64,000 nucleotides of DNA from JAEXOD01 sp963663265. Lineage in GTDB: Bacteria > Bacteroidota > Ignavibacteria > Ignavibacteriales > Melioribacteraceae. The translations under genes and the position numbers were made by a program. Shown piece by piece: positions 34,865 to 43,489 of this stretch; within the stretch, counting starts at the first letter, position 1, and each line of letters begins with the position of its first letter. The DNA lies in NCBI GenBank assembly GCA_963663265.2, contig CAXXXM010000001.1:124001-188000 (forward strand). Reading direction: 5' to 3'. The notes beneath the pieces are model-generated. The model was not told the DNA's origin. It saw only the letters and a program-made list of their open reading frames with translations, and ran no database searches.

Positions 34865-35329
34865 ATGGATATTTTAAGTAAATTAACATACGCTAAAGGT
34901 TCTGTTAAACCAAAGAAAAGAGTTGGACGTGGAGAAGGCTCCGGACATGGTGGAACAGCTACAAGAGGTATGAACGGTCAAAGATCACGTGCTGGTGCTA
35001 AATTTCGTTCTTGGTTTGAAGGTGGTCAAATGCCACTTCAAAGAAGAGTACCAAAAAGAGGTTTCACAAACATATTTAAAATTTATTATCAAGCAGTTAA
35101 TGTTGAAAGATTACAAAAATTGGTTGATGAAAATAAAGTTACAGACGGTATAATTAATGCTGCTGTATTATTTAAATGTGGAGTACTTTCTAAAGCAGCT
35201 GAACCTTATAAAATATTAGGTGCAGGTGAATTAAAAGCAAAATTAACAGTAGAAGCTCATAAAGTAAGTGCTTCTGCAAAAGAGAAAATTGAAGCTGTTG
35301 GCGGATCAATAAACGAGATAAAACTTTAA
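34865..35329 (+). CDS. rplO: Large ribosomal subunit protein uL15
   Basis: The 154-residue late-assembly protein begins MDILSKLTYAKGSVKPKKRV and has GRGEGSGHGGTATRGMNGQR, then FEGGQMPLQRRVPKRGFTNI. The frame opens at 34835 inside rpmD, but the ATG at 34865 gives the family N-terminus. The stop TAA shares its last base with the secY ATG, so secY translation is probably coupled. Confidence 0.96.
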   Translation: MDILSKLTYAKGSVKPKKRVGRGEGSGHGGTATRGMNGQRSRAGAKFRSWFEGGQMPLQRRVPKRGFTNIFKIYYQAVNVERLQKLVDENKVTDGIINAAVLFKCGVLSKAAEPYKILGAGELKAKLTVEAHKVSASAKEKIEAVGGSINEIKL

Positions 35330-36657
35330 TGAGTAGGCTACAAGATACCTTTCGAAACATATTCAAGATTACGGAGTTAAGGCAGAAAATAGTTTATACT
35401 TTAGCCTTGCTTCTTATCGTGAGAGTTGGTGCACATATTACTTTACCAGGCATCGATTCGTTTTTGTTGTCAGAAGCAATGAGCAATAAAACATCTGATA
35501 ACTTATTTGGTCTTTATGACCTTTTTGTTGGTGGAGCATTTTCAAATGCTGCCATTTTTGCATTAGGAATTATGCCTTATATTAGTGCATCAATTATTTT
35601 GCAATTACTTGGTGCTGTTGTTCCTTACTTCCAAAAACTTCAACGAGAAGGAGAAGAAGGTAGGAAGAAAATTAACCAGCTTACAAGATATGGTACTGTT
35701 TTAATTTCAGGCTTTCAAGCTTGGGGTGTAACCATACATTTGAATACTCTTAACTTCCAAGGTGCGTCTATTGTTGCTGCTCCTGGTTTTATGTTTACTT
35801 TAACTTCTGTTATCTTTTTGGTAGCAGGCACCATGTTTACAATGTGGTTAGGTGAACAGATTACTGAAAGAGGTATTGGTAATGGTATTTCATTAATAAT
35901 CTTTATTAACATTATTAATAGACTTCCTTTTTCAATGTTAGATGAGTATCGTTTGATAGCTGCCGGTCAAAGAAATCTTGTTATAGAGATAATTATTTTA
36001 GGCTTTATGGCTTTAGTAATTGCCGGAATAGTTTTAGTTACACAAGGTACAAGAAGAATTCCTGTTCAGTATGCTAAAAGAGTAGTAGGACGTAAAGTAT
36101 ATGGTGGAGTAACTCAATATATTCCATTAAGAGTAAATACTGCTGGTGTTATGCCAATCATTTTTGCTCAATCAATTATGTTTATTCCTAATACTGTATT
36201 ATCATTTTTCCCTGATAGTGAAGCAATGCAGACTTTAGCTGGATATTTTAGTTATACATCAATAACATATTCTGTTATTTATGCATTAATTATTGTGTTC
36301 TTCACTTATTTCTATACTGCAATAGCTTTTAACCCACAAGATGTAGCAGAAAACATGAAAAAGCAGGGTGGATTTGTTCCTGGTATTAGACCTGGAAAGC
36401 CAACCGCAGAATTCATTGATAATATATTAACAAAAATTACACTTCCGGGTAGTATTTTCTTAGCTATTGTAGCTATTTTACCTGCTTTTGTTTCACGCTT
36501 TGGAGTGTCAGGAAGTTTTGCTTCATTTTTTGGTGGAACAAGTTTATTAATTATGGTTGGTGTTGCTTTAGATACCTTGCAACAGATTGAATCTCATCTT
36601 TTAATGCGTCATTATGATGGATTTATGAAATCAGGTAAAATTAAGGGTAGAAGATAA
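35329..36657 (+). CDS. secY: Preprotein translocase subunit SecY
   Basis: The 442-residue protein is the channel of the Sec translocon in the inner membrane. About ten hydrophobic helices are visible. Signatures are GIMPYISASIILQLLGAVVP (plug/helix 2 region), LGEQITERGIGNGISLIIF and the cytoplasmic loop RRIPVQYAKRVVGRKVYGG. It overlaps rplO by one base. adk, which often follows secY, is absent and map comes next. Confidence 0.98.
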   Translation: MSRLQDTFRNIFKITELRQKIVYTLALLLIVRVGAHITLPGIDSFLLSEAMSNKTSDNLFGLYDLFVGGAFSNAAIFALGIMPYISASIILQLLGAVVPYFQKLQREGEEGRKKINQLTRYGTVLISGFQAWGVTIHLNTLNFQGASIVAAPGFMFTLTSVIFLVAGTMFTMWLGEQITERGIGNGISLIIFINIINRLPFSMLDEYRLIAAGQRNLVIEIIILGFMALVIAGIVLVTQGTRRIPVQYAKRVVGRKVYGGVTQYIPLRVNTAGVMPIIFAQSIMFIPNTVLSFFPDSEAMQTLAGYFSYTSITYSVIYALIIVFFTYFYTAIAFNPQDVAENMKKQGGFVPGIRPGKPTAEFIDNILTKITLPGSIFLAIVAILPAFVSRFGVSGSFASFFGGTSLLIMVGVALDTLQQIESHLLMRHYDGFMKSGKIKGRR

Positions 36658-36676
36658 TTAAAAAAAGTGTTATATT

Positions 36677-37432
36677 GTGATTCTGATTAAAAATAATATT
36701 GAAATTGATTTAATTCGAGAAAGTTCTCAAATTGTTGCTGAAACTTTACAACTAATTAAAAGTTATGTAAAAGTAGGTATTACAACAAATGAACTTGACA
36801 GAATAGCAGAAGATTATATAAGAAGTAATGATGCTATACCAGCTTTTAAGGGGTATGGTTATGATGTTCCTTTTCCTGCAAGTATTTGTGCTTCAATAAA
36901 TGAAGAAGTAGTACATGGAATACCGAGTGAAAGGGAATTACAAGACGGAGATATTATCTCAGTAGATATTGGTGTTCTTAAGAATAATTATTATGGTGAT
37001 GCTGCTTTAACGGTAGCAGTTGGTGAAATATCCGATGAAAAGAAGTTATTGATGAAAGTTACTGAAGAATCTTTATATAAAGGAATTGAAGCAGCTGTTG
37101 TCGGTAATAGAATTGGCGATATATCACATGCAGTACAAAGTTATGTTGAATCATTTGGATTTTCAATTGTAAGAGATTTAACTGGACACGGCGTAGGTAG
37201 AAAACTGCATGAAGATCCGCCTATTCCTAATTATGGAAAACCAAAATCAGGACCTTTAATTAAAGAAGGTATGACCATAGCAATAGAGCCAATGGTGAAT
37301 GCAGGAATCTACAAAGTTAAAATAGCAAGTGATGAATGGACTATTTTAACCGCAGATAGAAGACCATCGGCACATTATGAACATACGATAGCAATAATAA
37401 ACGGAAAACCAGAAATATTAAGTGTTTGTTAA
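36677..37432 (+). CDS. map: Type I methionine aminopeptidase
   Basis: The 251-residue enzyme removes the first methionine from new proteins. Metal ligands are in recognisable places: the two aspartates in SVDIGVLKNNYYGDAAL, the histidine in TGHGVGRKLHEDPPIPN, the glutamate in AIEPMVNAG and the last glutamate in SAHYEHTIAI. The start is a GTG with a weak ribosome binding site (AAAAAAGTG). infA follows after 3 bases. Confidence 0.96.
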   Translation: MILIKNNIEIDLIRESSQIVAETLQLIKSYVKVGITTNELDRIAEDYIRSNDAIPAFKGYGYDVPFPASICASINEEVVHGIPSERELQDGDIISVDIGVLKNNYYGDAALTVAVGEISDEKKLLMKVTEESLYKGIEAAVVGNRIGDISHAVQSYVESFGFSIVRDLTGHGVGRKLHEDPPIPNYGKPKSGPLIKEGMTIAIEPMVNAGIYKVKIASDEWTILTADRRPSAHYEHTIAIINGKPEILSVC

Positions 37433-37435
37433 AAT

Positions 37436-37654
37436 ATGGCTAAACAAGGACAAATAAAAGTAGACGGAATTGTTACAGAGACATTACCGAATGCCTATTT
37501 CAATGTAAAACTTGAAAATGGTCATACGATACTGGCACATATTTCGGGAAAAATGCGAATGCATTTTATAAAAATTTTAGTTGGTGACAAGGTTGCAATT
37601 GAACTATCACCTTATGACTTGAATAAAGGTCGAATAACATATAGATATAAATAG
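37436..37654 (+). CDS. infA: Translation initiation factor IF-1
   Basis: The 72-residue OB-fold factor blocks the A site during initiation. The family pattern is complete: KQGQIKVDGIVTETLPNAYF, NVKLENGHTILAHISGKMRM and VGDKVAIELSPYDLNKGRIT, ending YRYK. The order map-infA-rpmJ-rpsM is common in bacteria. It begins 3 bases after map. Confidence 0.98.
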   Translation: MAKQGQIKVDGIVTETLPNAYFNVKLENGHTILAHISGKMRMHFIKILVGDKVAIELSPYDLNKGRITYRYK

Positions 37655-37663
37655 GAAAAAGCG

Positions 37664-37777
37664 ATGAAAGTACGTGTATCCATTAAAAAAATGTGTGATA
37701 ATTGCAAAATAGTTAAAAGGAAAGGCGTTGTAAGGGTAATTTGCAAAAACCCAAAACATAAACAACGTCAAGGATAA
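37664..37777 (+). CDS. rpmJ: Large ribosomal subunit protein bL36
   Basis: This 37-residue protein has the zinc-ribbon pattern MKVRVSIKKMCDNCKIVKRK followed by VRVICKNPKHKQRQG. The ligands CDNC, C and H are all present, so it is the zinc-binding C-plus form, in contrast to the zinc-free L33 and S14 of this genome. It lies between infA and rpsM as usual. An AGGAAAAAGCG stretch precedes the ATG. Confidence 0.96.
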   Translation: MKVRVSIKKMCDNCKIVKRKGVVRVICKNPKHKQRQG

Positions 37778-37801
37778 ATAATTAATTAGGAGGTTAACGA
37801 T

Positions 37802-38185
37802 TTGGCTCGTATAGCTGGAATTGATTTACCAAAACAGAAAAAAGCATTTATAGGTTTAACTTATATTTATGGAATTGGCCAATTTAGTTCTAAAAAGATA
37901 TTGGCTCAAGCAAATGTAAACCCTGATAAAAAAATTGGTGATTTAACCGAAGAGGAAATCGCACTTATCCGTTCTATAATGACCACCGAATATAAAGTGG
38001 AAGGTACATTAAGAAGCGAGGTCCAACAAAACATTAAACGTTTAATGGATATCGGTAGTTATCGCGGCATTAGGCACAGAAGAGGTTTGCCTGTAAGGGG
38101 ACAACGTACTAGAACTAATTCTAGGACGAGAAAAGGAAAAAGAAGAACAGTAGCCGGAAAGAAAAAAGTAGCTGCTAAGAAATAA
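37802..38185 (+). CDS. rpsM: Small ribosomal subunit protein uS13
   Basis: The 127-residue protein of the 30S head bridges to the 50S subunit. It begins ARIAGIDLPKQKKAFIGLTY and has YGIGQFSSKKILAQANVNPD and GSYRGIRHRRGLPVRGQRTR with a basic tail. The start is TTG behind TTAGGAGGTTAACGA, one of the best ribosome binding sites in the window. It opens the alpha-operon group rpsM-rpsK-rpsD-rpoA-rplQ. Confidence 0.98.
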   Translation: MARIAGIDLPKQKKAFIGLTYIYGIGQFSSKKILAQANVNPDKKIGDLTEEEIALIRSIMTTEYKVEGTLRSEVQQNIKRLMDIGSYRGIRHRRGLPVRGQRTRTNSRTRKGKRRTVAGKKKVAAKK

Positions 38186-38209
38186 AAAGTAAAATAAAAG
38201 GAGTTTAAT

Positions 38210-38595
38210 TTGGCTAAAGCTGTTAAAAAGACAAAGAAAAAAGTTCATGTTGATGCAATTGGTGTTGCACATGTTAAAGCTTCCTTTAATAATGTAATTG
38301 TAACAGTTACAGATATTTATGGAAATACAATTTCTTGGTCATCTGCTGGTAAAAATGGATTTAAGGGTTCAAGAAAAAATACTCCTTATGCAGCACAAGT
38401 AGTAGCTGAAGCTGCTGGTAAGGAAGCTTATGAATTAGGTTTAAGAAGAGTTGATGTATTTGTAAAAGGACCAGGTTCAGGCCGTGAAGCTGCTGTTCGT
38501 GCATTAAATACAGCTGGTCTTTCAATAATGTCTATAAAGATATTACACCTATTCCTCATAATGGTTGCAGACCACCGAAACGTAGAAGAGTTTAA
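38210..38595 (+). CDS. rpsK: Small ribosomal subunit protein uS11 (single-base deletion near the 3' end)
   Basis: The first 110 codons give normal S11 (HVKASFNNVIVTVTDIYGNT, GPGSGREAAVRALNTAGLSI, MSIK). The frame then goes wrong at 38539/38540 and would run to 38620 with a non-S11 tail. Adding back one G after AAG restores DITPIPHNGCRPPKRRRV and a TAA at 38593-38595, exactly the expected S11 end, and frees the rpsD ribosome binding site. The listed end is this corrected one. The start is TTG behind AAGGAG. As given, the missing end would remove residues that bind near the mRNA exit, so an error in the sequence is likely. Confidence 0.92.
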
Positions 38596-38612
38596 ATTAG
38601 GAGAAATATTAG

Positions 38613-39239
38613 ATGGCTAGACATACTGGACCAGTTTGTAAACTTTGTAGAAGAGAAAAACAAAAGTTATTTCTGAAAGGCTCAAAATGCTTGTCTGAAA
38701 AATGTCCTTTAGAAAAGAAAAATTATCCTCCAGGACAACATGGATTAACAAGAAGAGCAAAATTTTCAGAATATGGTGTACAGCTTCGTGAAAAACAAAA
38801 AGTAAAAAGAATATATGGAGTTTTAGAAACTCAGTTTGAAAATTTATTTGATAAAGCTAATCGTGCAAAAGGTGTAACAGGCGATAACTTAATTAAATTA
38901 TTAGAAAGACGTTTTGATAACGTTGTTTATCGTTTAGGTTTTGCACCATCACGTAATGCTGCAAGACAATTGATTTTACATCGTCATTTTACTGTAAATA
39001 ATACAATTGTAGATATACCATCATTTATGGTAAGTGTTGGAGATGTTATTGCAGTAAGAGAAAAGAGCAAAAAATTAGAAATAATTCATAGCTCGTTAAG
39101 AAAAGTAAAAGATGATTCATATAATTGGTTATCTACTGATAAAGCTGCATTAAAAGGTACTTTTTTGCAGATTCCAAACAGAGAAGATGTACAATTAAAT
39201 GTTAACGAACAATTGATTGTTGAATTGTATTCAAAGTAA
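38613..39239 (+). CDS. rpsD: Small ribosomal subunit protein uS4
   Basis: The 208-residue protein starts 30S body assembly. It begins ARHTGPVCKLCRREKQKLFL, with a CxxC...C...C group (CKLC, CLSEKC) that may bind zinc, and contains LEKKNYPPGQHGLTRRAKFS and an S4 RNA-binding domain (LERRFDNVVYRLGFAPSRNA, then QLILHRHFTVNN). A TTAGGAGAAATATTAG stretch precedes the ATG. In E. coli S4 represses this operon; this has not been shown here. Confidence 0.98.
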   Translation: MARHTGPVCKLCRREKQKLFLKGSKCLSEKCPLEKKNYPPGQHGLTRRAKFSEYGVQLREKQKVKRIYGVLETQFENLFDKANRAKGVTGDNLIKLLERRFDNVVYRLGFAPSRNAARQLILHRHFTVNNTIVDIPSFMVSVGDVIAVREKSKKLEIIHSSLRKVKDDSYNWLSTDKAALKGTFLQIPNREDVQLNVNEQLIVELYSK

Positions 39240-39267
39240 AATAGTAATTTAATTAAGAGGACTATAA

Positions 39268-40263
39268 ATGAGCTACCCGTTTATTAAGATGCCGGACAAA
39301 GTTATTTTGGACGACCAGACAGCAACACCAACATTTGGTAGATTTACCGTCCAACCTTTAGAAAGAGGTTATGGAATAACTTTAGGTAACTCGTTAAGAA
39401 GAGTACTATTATCATCTTTAACAGGTGCAGCTTTTACCGCAATTAGGATAGATGGTGTATTACACGAGTTCACTACTATTCCCGGTGTTTTAGAAGATGT
39501 AACTGATATAATTCTTAACTTAAAGAAAGTAAGATTTAAATTAGTTAATAAAAAAGCTGTTAAAATGGATGTAAGTGTAGAAGGTCCTTGTGAATTAAAG
39601 GCAGGTGATCTTGCAAAATATACTCCTGATATCGAAATATTAAATCCTGAACAACATATTGCTACTGTAAATGGTGAAGGCAAGATGGTTATGGAATTAA
39701 GATTTGGTATTGGAAAAGGATATGTTCCAAGCAGCGAGCAGGTAATTTTAGATCAAATGATCGGTTTAATTCCAATTGATTCTATTTTTACTCCAATTGT
39801 AAATGTTAAATATGATATAGAAAATGTAAGAATTGGTGAAAGGAACGATTACGAGAAGTTAGTAATTGAAATTACAACTGACGGTTCTATTACACCTGAA
39901 GAAGCATTATCAAGTTCTGCTAAAATATTACAAGATCATGTTAAATTATTCATACATTTTGAAAGTGAGCAAGAAGAAACCAAAGTTGAAAATGAAAAAG
40001 ACCTTGAATTTGAAAGAATTAAAAGAATTTTAAATACAAGTGTTGATGATCTTGAATTAAGTGTACGTTCTCATAATTGCTTGAAAGCAGCTAATATAAA
40101 ATCACTTGGTGATTTGGTTAGAAGAGATGAAAACGAAATGTTAAAATTCAGAAATTTTGGTAGAAAATCCTTAGCTGAATTAGTTGAGATTGTTGAGAAT
40201 TATAATCTTGAATTTGGTATGGATGTTGATAAATATATAAATGATAAAAAAGAAAATAATTAA
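39268..40263 (+). CDS. rpoA: DNA-directed RNA polymerase subunit alpha
   Basis: The 331-residue subunit dimerises to start polymerase assembly. The N-terminal domain has FTVQPLERGYGITLGNSLRR and VLLSSLTGAAFTAIRIDGVL. The C-terminal domain (DDLELSVRSHNCLKAANIKS, then GRKSLAELVEIVENYNLEFG) binds upstream DNA and activators. It is placed as usual between rpsD and rplQ. Confidence 0.98.
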   Translation: MSYPFIKMPDKVILDDQTATPTFGRFTVQPLERGYGITLGNSLRRVLLSSLTGAAFTAIRIDGVLHEFTTIPGVLEDVTDIILNLKKVRFKLVNKKAVKMDVSVEGPCELKAGDLAKYTPDIEILNPEQHIATVNGEGKMVMELRFGIGKGYVPSSEQVILDQMIGLIPIDSIFTPIVNVKYDIENVRIGERNDYEKLVIEITTDGSITPEEALSSSAKILQDHVKLFIHFESEQEETKVENEKDLEFERIKRILNTSVDDLELSVRSHNCLKAANIKSLGDLVRRDENEMLKFRNFGRKSLAELVEIVENYNLEFGMDVDKYINDKKENN

Positions 40264-40284
40264 ACTGAAATTTAAGGTAGAATA

Positions 40285-40827
40285 ATGAGACACAGAGTTA
40301 AAGGTAATAAATTAGGAAGAACATATAGTCATCGTTTAGCTACATTAAAATCATTAGCTACATCGTTAATTGTTCATAAAAAAATTAAAACAACTGTTGC
40401 TAAAGCTAAAGAAGCTAGGACATTTATTGAACCTTTAATTACAAAGGCAAAAGTAGATTCAGTTGCTAACAGAAGATTAATTGCTCGTTTTGTAAACGAC
40501 AAAGATGCTGTTAAAGAATTATTTGGTGAAATTAGAGATAAAGTGTTAGATAGAAAAGGTGGATATTTAAGAATTGTAAAATTAGGACACAGATTAGGCG
40601 ATGCAGCTGAAATGGCAATTCTTGAATTTGTTGACTATAACACAGGCGGCACAGTTAAAGAGCCTAAAAAATCAAGCGAGCCAGTAACTAAAACTGCTAA
40701 AGTTGAAGAATCTAAAGTTGTTGAAGCTACTGTAGTTGAAGAAACAGTAACAAAAAACGCTGAAGTTGTTGAAGAAAAAGCTGAAGATAAATCTGAAGCT
40801 GCTGAAGAAACTAAGGAAAACAACTAA
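40285..40827 (+). CDS. rplQ: Large ribosomal subunit protein bL17 with acidic C-terminal tail
   Basis: The core (about residues 1-120) is standard L17: MRHRVKGNKLGRTYSHRLAT, LKSLATSLIVHKKIKTTVAK and GYLRIVKLGHRLGDAAEMAI. A tail of about 55 residues, rich in E, V, K and T, is added (for example KVEESKVVEATVVEETVTKN), giving 180 residues. L17 lies at the tunnel exit, so the tail could reach the solvent or ribosome-bound factors; that is an inference. It ends the ribosomal cluster before a strong terminator. Confidence 0.95.
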   Translation: MRHRVKGNKLGRTYSHRLATLKSLATSLIVHKKIKTTVAKAKEARTFIEPLITKAKVDSVANRRLIARFVNDKDAVKELFGEIRDKVLDRKGGYLRIVKLGHRLGDAAEMAILEFVDYNTGGTVKEPKKSSEPVTKTAKVEESKVVEATVVEETVTKNAEVVEEKAEDKSEAAEETKENN

Positions 40828-40845
40828 TATATTATAAAATTATAT

Positions 40846-40884
40846 AAAAAAGAGTAATCGTACAGCGATTGCTCTTTTTTTTTG
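40846..40884 (+). terminator. Rho-independent terminator of the ribosomal protein cluster
   Basis: A 15-bp stem (40846-40860 with 40866-40880, one G-T pair), a five-base loop TACAG and a run of T through 40883. It ends the rpsL-rplQ transcript and lies immediately before engB. Confidence 0.9.
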
Positions 40885-40887
40885 CTT

Positions 40888-41472
40888 ATGAAAGAAGTTC
40901 TATTTATAAAATCTGTTTTTAATTTGCCCGATTTACCGAAAGATGGATTGAGCGAAGTAGTTTTATGCGGTCGTTCCAATGTAGGTAAATCAACTTTTAT
41001 AAATTCTTTTTTTAATAAGAAGAATCTTGCTAAGGTTAGTTCTACACCCGGTAAAACACGATCAATTAATTATTATTTAGTTGAAAACAAGTTTTATGTT
41101 GTTGATTTACCAGGTTTTGGCTATGCTAAAATATCTAAATCTGAAAAAGAAAAATGGGAAAGTTTAATAACAGGTTATTTAACAAGTGATAGAAAGATTT
41201 CTCATATTTTTCATTTTATTGATTCGAGGATAGAACCTACCAAACTTGATTTGTTGTTGTATAACTTTATTAAATCGCAAGGTTTAAATTATATTGCGAT
41301 ATTAAGTAAAGTTGACAAATTAAGTCAATCTGAAATGGCAGCCGCAAAAAGGAATGTAACTAAATGTTTTACTGATTTAAGACTTGGTGAAAATTTATTT
41401 CTTCATTCCGGTGTAAAAGGGACAGGAAAAAATGATTTAAAGAAACTTTTGCTAAATTATTATTATAGTTAA
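40888..41472 (+). CDS. engB: Ribosome biogenesis GTP-binding protein EngB (YsxC/YihA)
   Basis: The 194-residue GTPase helps late 50S assembly. Motifs: G1 GRSNVGKST (residues 28-36), G2/G3 STPGKTRSINYY and VDLPGFGYAKIS, G4 LSKVDKLSQ, and the family C-terminus. The ATG at 40888 lies only a few bases after the T-tract of the terminator; a TTG at 40882 would sit inside the T-tract. There is no visible ribosome binding site, so the message may be nearly leaderless or come from partial readthrough. Confidence 0.94.
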   Translation: MKEVLFIKSVFNLPDLPKDGLSEVVLCGRSNVGKSTFINSFFNKKNLAKVSSTPGKTRSINYYLVENKFYVVDLPGFGYAKISKSEKEKWESLITGYLTSDRKISHIFHFIDSRIEPTKLDLLLYNFIKSQGLNYIAILSKVDKLSQSEMAAAKRNVTKCFTDLRLGENLFLHSGVKGTGKNDLKKLLLNYYYS

Positions 41473-41501
41473 TTGAATAATTTTAATTATTTAGTTAAAT
41501 T
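41473..41501 (+). promoter_or_regulatory. Promoter of the GAF/GGDEF-like gene
   Basis: TTGAAT (41473-41478), 17 bases, then TAAATT (41496-41501) extended to TAAATTTA, 30 bases before the start codon. The -35 box touches the engB stop codon. The pattern is the same as in the other promoters of this window. Confidence 0.55.
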
Positions 41502-41530
41502 TAAAGATTATTAAAATATAAGATGAATTA

Positions 41531-43471
41531 ATGGAACTGAATAGCAAAATTAAAAAACGTTTCTGGACTTTTATTTTATTTCCAGTATTTTCGCTACTCA
41601 CACTTCTTACTGATGACATAACTATAAGAATAATTGCCTCGTGTATTATTATTGTTTTGGCTGGTGTTGTTATATTTTTTAGAGAAAGTATAAAAGATGA
41701 AGATGAAACTGATGAATTAATTCCTGAACCATTAGTTGAACCAGTCATCACTCGCCCTACTATAAAAAGAAATAGTGAATTAAAAACCGATATTGGCGAA
41801 GGAATTGTAATAGTTAAGAAGAAAGGGGAAACTCAAGGTACTGAAGAAAGTAATGAGAATCAAAAAGATGTTGTTGAAGAAGACTCTATTTCTGAAGAAT
41901 CTACAAAAGTATCCGATTCTATTGTTATTTTAGAAGATAAAAAGTTCCACAAACCACGTGACTTTAAAAAACGTTATGAAGATATCGCACTTCAAGATAT
42001 GCCTCGTAGTATTAGCGATGATGAGCAGTTTGGATTTGTTTTAGAGATAATACTTCAAATTATTAAAGAAATATTTGGTGCTCATACAGCATTGTTTTAT
42101 TGGTATAATAAAAGTAAGGGTCGCTTAACTTTAGAAAAGTATGTTTCTGAATGTGGTGACATTAATACGCAAAAAGTACCTGTTGTTGAAGATATAATAG
42201 GTAAAATAATTATTAATGAAGAACCTGATGTTTATCAAAATATTCCTACTAAAGTAGAATCTGATAATTTACCTTATTATACTAAACCTCAATCTATAAA
42301 AAGTTTTGTCGGTGTACCATTGTTTTTTGAAAAGAAAATTACCGGTTTACTTGCAATGGATTCAACTCAAAGTTATGCTTATGGTATTGAACATATCTAT
42401 TCATTAGGCCGATTTGTACGAATCATTTCGATTATTATAGCATTATTTGATGAAAAAAGCAGTGAAACTCAAGCAGAAAAAAGACTGGAGTCGTTACTTG
42501 GAGTTATTAATTCTGACCTTAAGTTTAGAACAGAGTTTGAACTTGCGGACTTATTAGAACATTCAGCAAGAAATATTGTTGATTGGGATGCTTTAAGTAT
42601 TATCTATTTTTATCCAAACGATAAAAAGTTTAAATCAATTAAAGTTGTAAATAAAACAACACTTAATTATTTGGAAGAAGGGAGCATAATTGATTTGGAT
42701 TCTACTGTAATTGGAAAAGCAATTAAAAATAGAACTCCAATAAAAATTGATGATGTTGCTAAAGCTGGTAATCCACGTTACAATAAGAATGAGTCAATAC
42801 AATTTGAAGGATCATTTTTAGCTGTTCCTTTAACTTTTGAAGATGAGACTTATGGAGTAGTATGTTTTGAGAATATGAAAAAGTTTTATTATTCTAATAC
42901 TGATGTAAAAATTCTTAAACATGCTTTAAAATTATATGCATTTGTTGTTTACTCTTATTCAACTCAAGCTATGTATAAAGATTTATTAACAGTAGATCCG
43001 GATACTCAAGCTTTGAATAAAGCTGAGTTTGTAATACGTGTTAAACAGATGTTAAGTTTTGCAAGGGATAAAGAGATAAACTGTTCATTAGTTTTATTGA
43101 ATATTGATGAATTTGCCGAAGAAAATACTTTGTTTGAAGGGAATATATATCCAAAGGTGATGAAGACGATTGTTGAATTGATAAAAACTGAAATAAATCA
43201 TAATTTTATATTTGGTAGATTATCAAATAGAGTTTTTGGTATGTTTTTATTAAATCATACAACTAATGATGCCTTTACCTGGGCGGAAAGAATTAGATTA
43301 AAAGTTGCACGCAAACCATTAACATTTTTGCCAAACCAAACTATGTTTACAGTTTCACTTGGTGTTGCCGGAGCTAATTCTGAAAAATCATTTGAATCTA
43401 TTTTAGATGATGCGGAATTAGCACTTAAGAAGGCTATTGAAAAAGGCGGAAATATAACACGTGCTGTATAG
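41531..43471 (+). CDS. Membrane protein with two GAF domains and a degenerate GGDEF domain
   Basis: The 646-residue protein has two N-terminal membrane helices (RFWTFILFPVFSLLTLLT and IRIIASCIIIVLAGVVIFF) and a charged linker. Two GAF domains follow, at about 160-300 (HTALFYWYNKSKGRLTLEKY, SFVGVPLFFEKKITGLLAMD) and about 320-455 (DWDALSIIYFYPND, GSFLAVPLTFEDETYGVVCF). A C-terminal GGDEF-like fold covers about 475-640. The catalytic GGDEF motif is absent: the position reads GRLSNRVFGMFL. The protein probably senses a signal through GAF but does not make cyclic di-GMP. The function is unknown; it may bind a nucleotide or act through dimerisation. Confidence 0.78.
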   Translation: MELNSKIKKRFWTFILFPVFSLLTLLTDDITIRIIASCIIIVLAGVVIFFRESIKDEDETDELIPEPLVEPVITRPTIKRNSELKTDIGEGIVIVKKKGETQGTEESNENQKDVVEEDSISEESTKVSDSIVILEDKKFHKPRDFKKRYEDIALQDMPRSISDDEQFGFVLEIILQIIKEIFGAHTALFYWYNKSKGRLTLEKYVSECGDINTQKVPVVEDIIGKIIINEEPDVYQNIPTKVESDNLPYYTKPQSIKSFVGVPLFFEKKITGLLAMDSTQSYAYGIEHIYSLGRFVRIISIIIALFDEKSSETQAEKRLESLLGVINSDLKFRTEFELADLLEHSARNIVDWDALSIIYFYPNDKKFKSIKVVNKTTLNYLEEGSIIDLDSTVIGKAIKNRTPIKIDDVAKAGNPRYNKNESIQFEGSFLAVPLTFEDETYGVVCFENMKKFYYSNTDVKILKHALKLYAFVVYSYSTQAMYKDLLTVDPDTQALNKAEFVIRVKQMLSFARDKEINCSLVLLNIDEFAEENTLFEGNIYPKVMKTIVELIKTEINHNFIFGRLSNRVFGMFLLNHTTNDAFTWAERIRLKVARKPLTFLPNQTMFTVSLGVAGANSEKSFESILDDAELALKKAIEKGGNITRAV

Positions 43472-43489
43472 TAACAGGAAAAAATTGTT

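Noticed and set aside
38540..38620. Foreign C-terminal tail of S11 overlapping rpsD
   Set aside because: The other frame gives the exact conserved S11 end with a stop before the rpsD ribosome binding site, so the tail is a frameshift product.
40882..40887. Earlier TTG start for engB
   Set aside because: It lies in the T-tract of the rplQ terminator; the ATG at 40888 gives the normal start.
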